Source: JACRAR01 sp041674385 (GTDB lineage Bacteria > Pseudomonadota > Gammaproteobacteria > Burkholderiales > Rhodocyclaceae). From it: DNA of 32,914 bases. The notes under the pieces were generated by a model. It ran no database searches. It was given only the letters and a program-made list of their open reading frames with translations, and was not told the DNA's origin. Location of the stretch: assembly GCA_041674385.1 (NCBI GenBank), contig JBAYVU010000037.1:1-32914 (forward strand), in the 5' to 3' direction. Position numbers and translations under genes: made by a program. Numbering within the stretch: position 1 is the first letter of the stretch; every line of letters begins with the position of its first letter. Positions 1 through 8,513 of this stretch are shown piece after piece.

Positions 1-1129
1 CTTCGATCGCGGCATTGAGCGCCAACAGGTTGGTCTGGTAGGCGATGTCGTCGATGATGCCGATCTTGCCGGCAATGGACTTCATGGCTTCGACGGTTTC
101 CTTGACGGCGGTGCCGCCCTCGGTGGCTTCGGTGGCGGACTTGCTGGCCATGCCGTCGGTGACCTTGGCGTTCTCGGTGTTCTGGTTGATCGATGCGGTC
201 ATCTGCTCGATGGATGCCGTGGTCTCCTCGACGCTGGCGGCTTGTTCGGAGGATGCCTGGGAAAGCGACTGGGCGGTTTCCGAGACTTGGCCGGCAGCGT
301 TGTTGAGCGCTTCGGAGGCCGTGTTCACTTCGCCGATGATCTGAGAAAGTTTGCCGACCATGTTGCTCATCGACTGCTTCAGCTGGCCAGTTTCATCCTT
401 GGAATCCACTTCGATATGCACGGTCAGATCACCTTGGGCAAGCGCGTCGGCGACGCCTACGGCTTCATTGAGCGGCTTGGTGATGCTGCGCGTCACCCAC
501 CAGGCGAAGCCTATGGCGAGCAGAATCGAGGCGATGGACAAACTAATGATCATTTTGCGTGTTGCATCGGCCAGTTCCCCGGCTTGTTTGCCAGACTTGT
601 TCATCGACTCGGTCTGATGATCGACGATTTCGTTTAGCGATTTCAGGTACTCGGTTTGCGTCTTGCGGATGGTGTTCAGCAGAAACTCGGCGGTGTCTTC
701 TTTCTTGCCGCTGGTGAGTAGCTCGACAAACTTGTCCTGCTCGACGATATAAGCCTTACGCGCATCGGCGGCCTTGCTGAACAGCTTCCTGCCCGTCTCG
801 CTGGTCATCATTTTGTCCAGCTTTTCGAAATCTTCTGCAATGACCTTACGGGCAGGAGGAATCTTGTCGAGTTCGCCTTTTGCATCGACAGGGCGGTTCA
901 TCAACGTGGCCACCATAGCGCTGCGGATTGCCCGGGCCTGGTTATTGACGTGCTCGGCGATGTTGTTGGCCAAAACAGTCTTGGGGAACTTGTCTTCGAC
1001 GATGCCGGTAATGTCATCGTCAAGCAGGCCGACGCGCGAGATGGATAAGATAGACATGCTGAGAAGCAGGATCAGGATCAAACCGAAGCCAATGCCCAAA
1101 CGCACGCCGATTTTTAGATTCTTGAACAT
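1..1129 (-). CDS. Methyl-accepting chemotaxis protein (3' end beyond window)
   Basis: Membrane chemoreceptor that would pass ligand or redox signals to CheA/CheW. Reading the minus strand from an ATG at 1129 gives about 376 residues with no stop. It starts MFKNLKIGVRLGIGFGLI, a typical receptor first membrane segment (about residues 8-28). Then come a periplasmic four-helix-like domain, a second membrane segment near residues 190-210, a HAMP domain and the start of the signalling domain, which includes the hallmark YQTNLLALNAAIE at the window edge. A GGGAG ribosome site lies just upstream of the ATG. The distal half of the signalling hairpin lies outside the window. It is divergent from the phnD-like gene and shares a 309-bp gap with it. 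The ligand cannot be predicted. The family call is secure. Confidence 0.95.
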   Translation of the reverse strand, partial: MFKNLKIGVRLGIGFGLILILLLSMSILSISRVGLLDDDITGIVEDKFPKTVLANNIAEHVNNQARAIRSAMVATLMNRPVDAKGELDKIPPARKVIAEDFEKLDKMMTSETGRKLFSKAADARKAYIVEQDKFVELLTSGKKEDTAEFLLNTIRKTQTEYLKSLNEIVDHQTESMNKSGKQAGELADATRKMIISLSIASILLAIGFAWWVTRSITKPLNEAVGVADALAQGDLTVHIEVDSKDETGQLKQSMSNMVGKLSQIIGEVNTASEALNNAAGQVSETAQSLSQASSEQAASVEETTASIEQMTASINQNTENAKVTDGMASKSATEATEGGTAVKETVEAMKSIAGKIGIIDDIAYQTNLLALNAAIE

Positions 1130-1438
1130 AACATTTTCTCCCTCAATCGATTAACGTTCCACTAGTCACCAAAAAATATAGGCGCCAAAGAGAAGGCTGG
1201 ATATACCCGGAACGCCGTAATTTATGCTACCTAGAAACCGGTAGTTAAAAATACAAAGAACCGAGTATTTTTGTTTCCTCCGCCTGCGAATATATTGATG
1301 CCAATGGATTTTCCAACTCCGCGTTCCCGGATACGACGCAGGGCAGCAAACCGAACTCTTGATCGATACCAATGGCATAAAGAAAATCGTCCAGTTTCTT
1401 GCCCCTATTAACAAGAAGAACCGCGTGAGAAAAATATC
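1130..1438. other. Intergenic region between divergent receptor and phnD-like genes
   Basis: This 309-bp gap should hold the promoters of both divergent genes, but no convincing -35/-10 pair was found for either. A short inverted repeat (CTACC at 1227-1231, GGTAG at 1240-1244) is present. From about 1285 to 1440 short stretches in two forward frames read like protein, for example TELLIDTNGIKKIVQFLAP ending in a TGA that overlaps the TTG start of the next gene. They lack a start codon and are broken by stops. This could be a decayed gene or chance. No intact gene is supported. Confidence 0.4.
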
Positions 1439-2311
1439 TTGAAATCCATCCCGACCAGGAAATCGTTTGGGCTTGACACCCTAAAGGCGTGTTTCTGCAA
1501 CTTGCTTCTGGCAACGCTATGTGCATTTGCATCCGCATCGGCCAAGGCAGGCGATGCTTATGCCATCGCCGTCATCCCCTCCTCACCGCCAGTCACTCTG
1601 CATGAGCAATGGACTCCGTTTCTGGAACGGTTAACCAAGGAGAGCGGTCTTCGATTTCGTTTGAAGCTGTTCCAACGAATGGCGGACTTTGAGCGGGAGA
1701 TAGGGGACGGTAACGCCGACTTCATTTTTGCCTCGCCTATCCAGACAGTGGTAGCCCGCCAAATGCACGGATACGTGCCGTTCGTCCGTGGTGGCAAGCC
1801 TGTTTCAATCGGGCTGTTCGTGCGCAAGGATTCTTCCCTCAGGACAATAGACGAACTTTCCGGCGAAACGATTTCCTTTGTGGGCAATAAAAACCTTTGC
1901 AGTGTCCTGATGAGACATCTGCTGGCCGAGCAGCAGCAGAAAATTCCCTATACCGCCGAATATTCCGGTTCGACCCAAAACGTGATCAGGAGCGTGCTCC
2001 TGGGTAAATCTGCCGCCGGCGCCGTATTCATTCCGGAGTTGGAGAATGAATCGGTGACAAACCGCGAACAGCTCCGTTTGATCATCGAGACAGCGGAAGT
2101 TGCTCCCCATCCCTTTAGCGCCCACCCGCGGGTGTCGCGAGAAACGAGGGAATTGATAAAGAAGCTCGTACTGAAGATGGCCGCCACCAAAGAGGGGGAG
2201 GAATTGCTCAAGACCATGAGACTGCCTGCTCCTGTTGCCGCTGATTACGCAAGGGACTACCAGTCTCTGGAAATTGTCGACATCAGGGGCCTTTCCGATT
2301 GGGGAAAGTGA
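1439..2311 (+). CDS. PhnD-like periplasmic substrate-binding protein
   Basis: A 290-residue exported binding protein of the phosphate/phosphonate-binding (PhnD-like, type 2 periplasmic) family. A basic N-terminus and hydrophobic stretch ending ASASAKAG (about residues 17-38) form a signal peptide. The mature part begins AYAIAVIPSSPPVTLHEQW and contains the GDADFIFASP-like segment (here GNADFIFASPIQT) and a later VFIPELENES segment, as in this fold. The start is a TTG with a weak ribosome site, and a TGA closing an upstream reading frame overlaps it, so coupled translation is possible. No permease or ATPase gene is adjacent; the next gene, one base away, is a membrane histidine kinase. The likely job is therefore to present a ligand to that sensor. 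The ligand is unknown and need not be a phosphonate. Confidence 0.82.
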   Translation: MKSIPTRKSFGLDTLKACFCNLLLATLCAFASASAKAGDAYAIAVIPSSPPVTLHEQWTPFLERLTKESGLRFRLKLFQRMADFEREIGDGNADFIFASPIQTVVARQMHGYVPFVRGGKPVSIGLFVRKDSSLRTIDELSGETISFVGNKNLCSVLMRHLLAEQQQKIPYTAEYSGSTQNVIRSVLLGKSAAGAVFIPELENESVTNREQLRLIIETAEVAPHPFSAHPRVSRETRELIKKLVLKMAATKEGEELLKTMRLPAPVAADYARDYQSLEIVDIRGLSDWGK

Positions 2312-2312
2312 C

Positions 2313-4112
2313 ATGGGTTTGCTGCCCCGCCAACTGAATCTGCGGGTAATCCTGCTGGTTTCGGCAATCCTTTGTGTTACCGGGGTGATGTCGGGTTGGG
2401 TGAGCGCCAAGCGCCAGTCGGACAAGCTGTTGGAGTCGATGCGTGAGCATTCAACTGTCATGGTGAGGAATTTTGCCGAGAATTGCGCGCGTTTTCTGGT
2501 GCTCCAGGATTACGCCGACCTGGAAGTGTTTCTGCTCAAATCGGCGGAACTTCCCGACATAAGTCGTCTGCGAGTGTATGAGCGCGATGGCCGAATTATC
2601 GTCGATGTCAGGCGCGGCGATGGTGGCAAGCCTGTCTCGGGGCCGGTTAGCGGCCGTCCAGGCACATCTGTTGCCGTCTCTCCCGCCATCGTCATCGAAG
2701 AAGGAAATCTCGTCGTCTGGCAGTCGATCAAGGCAGGGGGCACGCTGGGATGGATTCGGGCAGATTACAGCATGGACGCCATCCAACAGGCACAGGCCGA
2801 AGCTTGGCAACAAAGCCTCGTTCTGGCGATGCTCTGGGTTGCTTGCGGCGCAGTGACGATACTTTTCGTGCTGCGCCCCATGGCGCTTGCGCTCAAGAGG
2901 CTGACAGCCTTTGCCAAGGCCTTGAGCGAAAGCAAAGGCGCAAAAATTTGCGTCGGTCTCGGCTTGGTTGAAATAGACGAACTGGAAGCGTCGCTGAATT
3001 ATGCCTCGGAAAAGCTCCAATCCGCAGAACGGCAATTGATCAGCGACAGAGAGCGCGTGCAGGAAAGCGAAACGAAATATCGGACTCTGTTCGAAGACTC
3101 CTTAGACGGTCTTTTCATCACCTGCCCCAGCGGGAAAATTCTCGACATGAACAAGACCGGGATCGCGATGTTCGGTTACGACACCAAAGAGGAAATTTTG
3201 GGCCTCGACCTGGCGCATGACCTCTACGCGAACCCGCCGGACAGAAAGCGCATGCTGGCAATGGTCGAGGCGCACGGCAGTGCCGAAGATGAGGTCATCG
3301 TCAAGAAAAAAGACGGCGCAAGGTTTGTTGCGCTTTGTTCCTTGACTGCCGTGAAAGGCGAAAACGATGTGGTTACCGCATACCGGGGCATTATTCGCGA
3401 CATCACCGAGCGCAAAAGATCGGAAGAGGAAATCAGGAAGCTGAACGGCGAGTTGGAGCAACGGGTGAAGGAAAGAACGGCGCAGTTGGAAGCCGCCAAC
3501 AAGGCGCTTGAAGCCTTTTCATTTTCGGTCTCACACGACCTGCGGGCGCCGCTGCGGGCGATCGACGGCTATTCCAAGATACTGCTGGAAGACTATAGCG
3601 ACAAACTTGACGCCGAAGGCAAACGCTTCCTCGGTCTGGTGCGAACCGGCACCCTGCGCATGGACGGGTTGATCAACGACATCCTCGAATTCTCGCGTAT
3701 GGGGCGGCGCGAGATGGAAGCCATACCGGTCGACATGAAGAAACTGGCAGTCGAGGTATTCGATGAATTGCAGAGAGCGGCCGTCGGTCGCCACTTGCGC
3801 TGCGAGATGGGGGACCTGCCGCCGGTACACGGAGATCGACCTATGCTGCGGCAGGCGCTGGTGAATCTGCTATCGAACGCCATCAAGTTTACCAAGCCGC
3901 GCGAGGAGGCGCTGATCGAGATAGGTGCCATGGCAGGGACGGAAGAAACCACCTATTACGTGAAAGACAACGGTGTCGGTTTCGACACGCATTACGCCGA
4001 GAAGCTGTTCGGCGTCTTCCAGCGGCTCCATACCGCCCAGGAATTCGAAGGCACCGGTGTTGGCCTGGCCATGGTCAAGCGCATCGTCGAACGTCATGGC
4101 GGACGGGTATAG
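2313..4112 (+). CDS. Membrane PAS sensor histidine kinase, ended early by an amber codon
   Basis: A 599-residue kinase starting at the ATG one base after the phnD-like stop; a longer frame exists upstream but lies inside the preceding gene. Domains: membrane segment about 11-31, periplasmic domain 35-165, second membrane segment about 168-188, linker, PAS about 253-365, coiled coil, HisKA with SVSHDLRAPLR (phospho-acceptor H408), then an ATPase domain with NLLSNAIKF (N box), VKDNGVGFD (G1), FGVFQRLH (F box) and GTGVGLAMVKRI (G2). The frame stops at TAG (4110-4112) directly after GGRV, where relatives have GGRVWAEG. The same frame continues for 19 codons (AEGSVGAGATFYFSLPNRE) to a natural TAG at 4170-4172. 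TGG to TAG would explain this. The missing strand closes the ATPase fold, so activity may be impaired. Confidence 0.9.
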   Translation: MGLLPRQLNLRVILLVSAILCVTGVMSGWVSAKRQSDKLLESMREHSTVMVRNFAENCARFLVLQDYADLEVFLLKSAELPDISRLRVYERDGRIIVDVRRGDGGKPVSGPVSGRPGTSVAVSPAIVIEEGNLVVWQSIKAGGTLGWIRADYSMDAIQQAQAEAWQQSLVLAMLWVACGAVTILFVLRPMALALKRLTAFAKALSESKGAKICVGLGLVEIDELEASLNYASEKLQSAERQLISDRERVQESETKYRTLFEDSLDGLFITCPSGKILDMNKTGIAMFGYDTKEEILGLDLAHDLYANPPDRKRMLAMVEAHGSAEDEVIVKKKDGARFVALCSLTAVKGENDVVTAYRGIIRDITERKRSEEEIRKLNGELEQRVKERTAQLEAANKALEAFSFSVSHDLRAPLRAIDGYSKILLEDYSDKLDAEGKRFLGLVRTGTLRMDGLINDILEFSRMGRREMEAIPVDMKKLAVEVFDELQRAAVGRHLRCEMGDLPPVHGDRPMLRQALVNLLSNAIKFTKPREEALIEIGAMAGTEETTYYVKDNGVGFDTHYAEKLFGVFQRLHTAQEFEGTGVGLAMVKRIVERHGGRV

Positions 4113-4172
4113 GCTGAAGGCAGCGTCGGTGCAGGTGCGACCTTCTATTTCAGCTTGCCGAACAGGGAATAG
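4113..4172 (+). pseudogene. Untranslated tail of the preceding histidine kinase
   Basis: The 19 codons after the amber stop read AEGSVGAGATFYFSLPNRE and then TAG. This is the usual end of a HATPase_c domain (compare the family pattern of Trp-Ala-Glu-Gly, then Gly-Ala-Thr-Phe-x-Phe, then Leu-Pro). It is in frame with the kinase and shows no other damage, which points to a recent single-base change, a sequencing error or readthrough. Confidence 0.8.
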
Positions 4173-4214
4173 ATGATGTAGACAGAAATGTAGTCTAAAA
4201 ACGAATGCGTACGA

Positions 4215-5768
4215 ATGGATAAGAAATTGGAGTTTCTCCTGCTCGAAGACGAACCGGCAGACGCCGAACTTGCCGAACGCGAACTGCGCAAGGCCGGCAT
4301 GGTATTTTCGTCCCGGCGTGTGGATAGCCGCGACGCTTTTGTCGCGGCACTCGAAGAGCTTCGTCCCGATGTCATTTTGGCCGATTTCAACCTGCCGGCT
4401 TTCGATGGCCTGTCGGCACTCGGCATCGTGCGCGCGAAGATGCCGGAGGTGCCCTTTATTTTCATCTCTGGCGCCATGGGAGAAGAAACTGCCATCGATA
4501 CCCTGCATCAAGGCGCCGCCGACTACGTGCTCAAAGGACATCTCTCCAAGCTGGTACCGGCGGTCAAGCGCGCCTTGTTGAATGCCGAGGAGCATCGACG
4601 ACGCAAGACGGCCGAGGAGGCATTACGCAAGAGCGAAATGGCGCTTAACGAAGCGCAGCGTCTTGCGCACATCGGCAGCTGGGAGTGGGATGCGCTCAAG
4701 GACACCATCTGGTGGTCGGACGAGTATTACCGCATCTACGGCCTGGATCCGGGCAAACCGACGTCCAACTATGCGGAGCATCTCAAGGCTTACACGCCAG
4801 AAAGCGCTGGACGGCTCGACGCTGCCGTGAAACGGGCCATGGAAACCGGAGAGTCCTATGAACTCGATCTGGAACTGGTGCTGCCGACCGACTCGACGCG
4901 ATGGATCCTCGCACGCGGTGAGGCGAAATGCGATGCAAACGGAAATATCCGGGGACTTCGTGGCACAGCCCAGAACATCACCGAACGCAAGCGGATGGAA
5001 GAAGCGTTGCGCGAAAGAACGCAAGCCTTGTTGCGATCCAATGCCGACCTCGAGCAATTCGCCTACAGCGTTTCCCACGACATGCGCCAGCCTCTGCGCA
5101 TGATCACCGGCCATCTGCAGCTGCTGGAACATGCCTTGAAGGATCGGCTCGATGCCGACAACCGCGAGAATATGGCCTTCGTCCTGGATGGTGCAAGACG
5201 CATGGATGCGATGATTGTTTCACTGCTGGAATATTCGCGCGTCGGCAGAACAAGCTCGCTCAAAACCTGGATGGCGAGCCGTGAATCACTTGATGAGGCA
5301 CTGAACTTCCTTGCCCCGCTCATGCAGGAAACCGGCACCGAGCTCAGGGTTGTCGGAGATTGGCCCAATGTCTATGCGTGCCGCGACGAACTGACGCGCT
5401 TGTTCCAGAACCTCATCGGCAACGCCGTCAAGTATCGCATCGCAGGGACATTCCCGCGCATCGAAGTTGAATCGTCCCACACTGCCGGCACCTGGCGCAT
5501 CAGCGTACGCGATCACGGCATCGGTATCGATCCGCAGCAGATCGATCGCTTGTTCAAGCTTTTCAGCCGCCTTCAGTCGCGCAGCCGGTTCGAGGGTACT
5601 GGCATGGGGCTGGCGTTGTGCCGCCGCATCGTGGAACACCACGAGGGCCGCATCTGGGCCACATCGGCTGGCGAAGGTCAAGGCAGTGCTTTCAACTTCG
5701 AAATACCCCTGAAACCTCCTGAGCCATCGACTGAAAAGGAGCAGCACTCTTATATCGGACACGCATGA
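4215..5768 (+). CDS. REC-PAS-histidine kinase hybrid
   Basis: A 517-residue soluble signalling protein. Residues 1-120 are a receiver domain: acidic cluster LLLEDEPAD, phospho-acceptor D57 in VILADFNLP, conserved K107 in VLKGH. Residues 140-260 form a PAS/PAC domain (IGSWEWD, ending TAQNITERKRMEE). The kinase part has HisKA with SVSHDMRQPLRM (H288) and an ATPase domain with NLIGNAVKY, VRDHGIGID, LFSRLQ and GTGMGLALCRRI, closing properly with IWATSAGEGQGSAFNFEIPL. No membrane segment is seen. The ATG has no clear ribosome site and follows the upstream kinase closely, so the three genes probably form one operon. Because the receiver is N-terminal, the likely arrangement is upstream kinase to D57, which then tunes this kinase. 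Its own output partner is not in the window. Confidence 0.9.
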   Translation: MDKKLEFLLLEDEPADAELAERELRKAGMVFSSRRVDSRDAFVAALEELRPDVILADFNLPAFDGLSALGIVRAKMPEVPFIFISGAMGEETAIDTLHQGAADYVLKGHLSKLVPAVKRALLNAEEHRRRKTAEEALRKSEMALNEAQRLAHIGSWEWDALKDTIWWSDEYYRIYGLDPGKPTSNYAEHLKAYTPESAGRLDAAVKRAMETGESYELDLELVLPTDSTRWILARGEAKCDANGNIRGLRGTAQNITERKRMEEALRERTQALLRSNADLEQFAYSVSHDMRQPLRMITGHLQLLEHALKDRLDADNRENMAFVLDGARRMDAMIVSLLEYSRVGRTSSLKTWMASRESLDEALNFLAPLMQETGTELRVVGDWPNVYACRDELTRLFQNLIGNAVKYRIAGTFPRIEVESSHTAGTWRISVRDHGIGIDPQQIDRLFKLFSRLQSRSRFEGTGMGLALCRRIVEHHEGRIWATSAGEGQGSAFNFEIPLKPPEPSTEKEQHSYIGHA

Positions 5769-5782
5769 AACTACCCATATCT

Positions 5783-5806
5783 GAGTATCGGAAATTACCC
5801 GATCTC
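5783..5806 (+). terminator. Possible stem-loop after the hybrid kinase gene
   Basis: GAG-T-ATCGG pairs with CCGATCTC around the loop AAATTAC, giving an eight-pair stem with one bulged base. It lies 15 bases after the hybrid kinase stop and is followed only by a short TATTTTC run. It could be a weak terminator, or a regulatory site in the hox upstream region. Confidence 0.3.
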
Positions 5807-5937
5807 TGGTATTTTCACTATCTTCGTCTCCGCATACCATTATCATCGTGCGCAAGCTAGCCAAAGCGTGACCAGTCGTTCAAAATGCCACATTCATGTC
5901 CGCCTCCTGCTGCTGTCTCTTTTAGGAAAGCCTATCC

Positions 5938-7797
5938 ATGTCCATCCAGAACCCGGCAGAGATCATAGACGCGGTACTCGCCCGTCACCATGACGATCCA
6001 ACTCGGCTGATGCAGATCCTGCGCGAGACGCAAGAAGCGCTCGGCTGGCTATCAAGGAAAACGCTGGCGATGATTGCACGGGGCACACGCCAGCCTTTGG
6101 CGCGGGTCGAGGGTGTGGCAAGCTTTTACAGTTTCTTCCATACACAGCCGATGGGAAAATATCGTGTGCTGTGGAGCGACAACATCACCGACCGGATGCT
6201 TGGCAGCGTCGATTTGATGCGGAAAATGTGTGAAAAGTTGTGGCTTGAACCTGGCCGGGTTTCCGAAGACGGTCTGGTCAGTGTGGCGACCACTTCTTGC
6301 ACCGGCATGTGCGATCAAGGGCCCGCAATCCTGGTCAATTATCAGGCAATCACCCGCATGAATGTCCAGCGGGTGACACAAATCGTCGATCTGATTCGCG
6401 CCGAAAAACCTTTGGCGGAATGGCCAGGCGAGTTCTTCGAGGTGTCCGACCATATTCACCGCCGCGACATCCTCCTGAATGATCAAATCTCCCGTGGCGA
6501 GGCGATGCGCATCGCGATCGCGCGAGACCCGAACGCCTCTGTCGATAGCGCGGCCGCATCTGGACCGCTGTTGACCCTGGAAGAAATCAAACGCTCGAAC
6601 CTGCGCGGGCGAGGCGGTGCAGGATTCACCACCGGACTCAAGTGGGAAGCCTGTCGCAATGCAGCGGGTTGGGGACCTGCTCCGGCACATTACGTCATCT
6701 GCAATGCAGACGAAGGCGAACCGGGCACCTTCAAGGACCGGGTGCTGTTGACCACGCAGGCCGATTTGGTGTTCGAGGGGATGACCATCGCCGCCTATGT
6801 GGTCGGCGCCCGCCTCGGCATGCTGTATTTGCGTGGTGAATACCGCTATCTGCTCGATCACCTGGAGAACGTTCTGAAGCGTCGCCGCAAGGAAAGACTA
6901 CTCGGCCACAATATCCTGGATCAGGCAGGATTCGACTTCGACATCGAAATCCATTTTGGTGCGGGTGCTTATATCTGCGGCGAAGAATCGGCCTTGATCG
7001 AGTCGCTGGAGGGCAAACGCGGTGTCCCGCGCAACCGTCCGCCATTTCCGGTCACACATGGCTACCTGGGGCAACCGACGACAGTCAACAATGTCGAGAC
7101 GCTCGCCGCCGCCGCGCTGATCGCCGCACGGGGCGGCGACTGGTTCCGCGGTATCGGCACGGAAAAGTCCACAGGAACCAAAATTCTTTCCGTATCGGGC
7201 GATTGCGAACGTCCCGGCATTTACGAATATCCCTTCGGCGTCAGTGTGGCCGATGTGCTGGCGGATTGCGGTGCTGCTGCCGACAGCACGCAGGCGGTGC
7301 AAATCTCCGGGCCTTCCGGCGTGTGCATCTCTTCCGACGAATTCAAACGCCGGATTGGTTTCGAAGACTTGGCCACCGCCGGCGCCTTCATGGTCTTCAA
7401 CAATCAACGCGACATGTTCGAAGTCGCCCGCAATTTTTCCCATTTCTTCGCCCATGAGAGCTGCGGTTTCTGCACGCCTTGCCGGGTCGGCACCACGCTG
7501 CTGAAAAACTGCATGGACAAGATCGAGGCCGGCCACGGCAGTGAATTCGAAATCAACGAAATCTTCAAGATCAACCATCTGCTGCAAAACGCCAGTCACT
7601 GCGGTCTCGGCCACACAGCCTGCAACCCGATGTTCGACACCCTGCAAAAATTCCGCCCAGCCTATCAGCGCCGCCTCAAGTCGCTCGCCTTCGAGCCAGC
7701 CTTCGACCTCGACCAGGCGCTGTCGCTGGCTCGCCAGATGACCGGTCGCGATGATGCAGAGGCGCATTTGAAAAACACCATGGAGATCGAGGGATGA
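5938..7797 (+). CDS. hoxF: NAD-reducing hydrogenase diaphorase subunit HoxF
   Basis: A 619-residue flavin-containing subunit that passes electrons from the hydrogenase module to NAD+ in the cytoplasm. Residues 1-170 are a NuoE-like domain fused to a NuoF-like domain, as in soluble NAD-reducing hydrogenases. NuoF-type signatures are GRGGAGFTTGLKW (NADH site), CNADEGEPGTFKDR (FMN site), the GAGAYICGEESAL segment and the [4Fe-4S] motif SCGFCTPCR with a later Cys in HTAC. In the NuoE-like part only the second cysteine pair (C121, C125 in SCTGMC) remains. The first pair is replaced in the stretch LWSDNITDRMLG; the same loss is expected in this family. A purine-rich AGGAAAG site precedes the ATG. 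It is first in the operon and its stop overlaps the hoxU start (ATGA). Confidence 0.97.
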   Translation: MSIQNPAEIIDAVLARHHDDPTRLMQILRETQEALGWLSRKTLAMIARGTRQPLARVEGVASFYSFFHTQPMGKYRVLWSDNITDRMLGSVDLMRKMCEKLWLEPGRVSEDGLVSVATTSCTGMCDQGPAILVNYQAITRMNVQRVTQIVDLIRAEKPLAEWPGEFFEVSDHIHRRDILLNDQISRGEAMRIAIARDPNASVDSAAASGPLLTLEEIKRSNLRGRGGAGFTTGLKWEACRNAAGWGPAPAHYVICNADEGEPGTFKDRVLLTTQADLVFEGMTIAAYVVGARLGMLYLRGEYRYLLDHLENVLKRRRKERLLGHNILDQAGFDFDIEIHFGAGAYICGEESALIESLEGKRGVPRNRPPFPVTHGYLGQPTTVNNVETLAAAALIAARGGDWFRGIGTEKSTGTKILSVSGDCERPGIYEYPFGVSVADVLADCGAAADSTQAVQISGPSGVCISSDEFKRRIGFEDLATAGAFMVFNNQRDMFEVARNFSHFFAHESCGFCTPCRVGTTLLKNCMDKIEAGHGSEFEINEIFKINHLLQNASHCGLGHTACNPMFDTLQKFRPAYQRRLKSLAFEPAFDLDQALSLARQMTGRDDAEAHLKNTMEIEG

Positions 7798-8513
7798 CTA
7801 CCGACACCGGACAACTGCCCAGCTTCCTGATCGACGGCGAGGAAATTCCCTTCCAGCCAGGGCAGACCATTATTCAGGCTGCGCTGGCAGCCGGAAAATA
7901 CATCCCGCACCTGTGCTATCACCCCGAATTCAAGCCGCACGGTTCCTGCAAGTTGTGCCTGGTAAAAATCGACGGCCGCCCTGCCCCCGCTTGCACCACC
8001 GCTGCGCAGGCCGGACTGGCGGTGGAAAGCGAGATTCCGGACATCCAGGACAAACGTCGCACCCTGGTGCAGATGCTGCTGGTGGAAGGCAACCATTTCT
8101 GCCCGTCTTGCGAGAAGAGCGGCAATTGCAAGCTGCAAGCGCTGGGCTATGATCTCGGCGTGATGTCGCCGCATTTTCCGCAGATTTTCCCGGTGCGCCC
8201 GGTCGACGCCTCGCATCATGACATTCTGCTCGATTTCAACCGCTGCATTCTTTGCGAACTGTGTGTTCGAGCCAGCAGCGAAGTGGACCAGAAGAACGTC
8301 TTCGCCCTGGCCGGACGCGGCATCACCAAACACCTGATCGTGAATTCCGAGAGCGGTCGCCTCGCCGATACCGATTTTTCCGCCTCGGACAAAGCCGCAC
8401 AGGTTTGCCCGGTCGGCGTGATCCTTCCGAAGAGGATTGGTTTCGCCGTCCCCATCGGCAGCCGCAAATATGACCTGAAACCGATCAGCGAGTCAGTCGA
8501 GGGGAACCTCTAA
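7794..8513 (+). CDS. hoxU: NAD-reducing hydrogenase diaphorase subunit HoxU
   Basis: A 239-residue iron-sulfur subunit, equivalent to the N-terminal part of NuoG, that wires the hydrogenase module to HoxF. Visible cluster ligands: a [2Fe-2S] set C41, C52, C55, C67; a His-Cys3 [4Fe-4S] set H101, C103, C106, C112; and a further [4Fe-4S] set C151, C154, C157 with C205 (CILCELC and VCPVG). Length and cysteine layout match HoxU of other soluble hydrogenases. The start overlaps the hoxF stop by four bases and the end overlaps the hoxY start (TAATG), so the subunits are probably translationally coupled. Confidence 0.97.
   Translation: MTTDTGQLPSFLIDGEEIPFQPGQTIIQAALAAGKYIPHLCYHPEFKPHGSCKLCLVKIDGRPAPACTTAAQAGLAVESEIPDIQDKRRTLVQMLLVEGNHFCPSCEKSGNCKLQALGYDLGVMSPHFPQIFPVRPVDASHHDILLDFNRCILCELCVRASSEVDQKNVFALAGRGITKHLIVNSESGRLADTDFSASDKAAQVCPVGVILPKRIGFAVPIGSRKYDLKPISESVEGNL

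Noticed and set aside
2235..2312. Upstream extension of the PAS kinase frame
   Set aside because: It lies inside the phnD-like gene in another frame; the ATG right after that stop gives a natural membrane N-terminus.
5860..5937. Possible sigma54 promoter for hox
   Set aside because: The only TGGCA-like site points the wrong way and lacks a proper TTGC element.
6898..7767. Long minus-strand frame opposite hoxF
   Set aside because: hoxF carries all the family motifs; the reverse frame has no domain or ribosome site.
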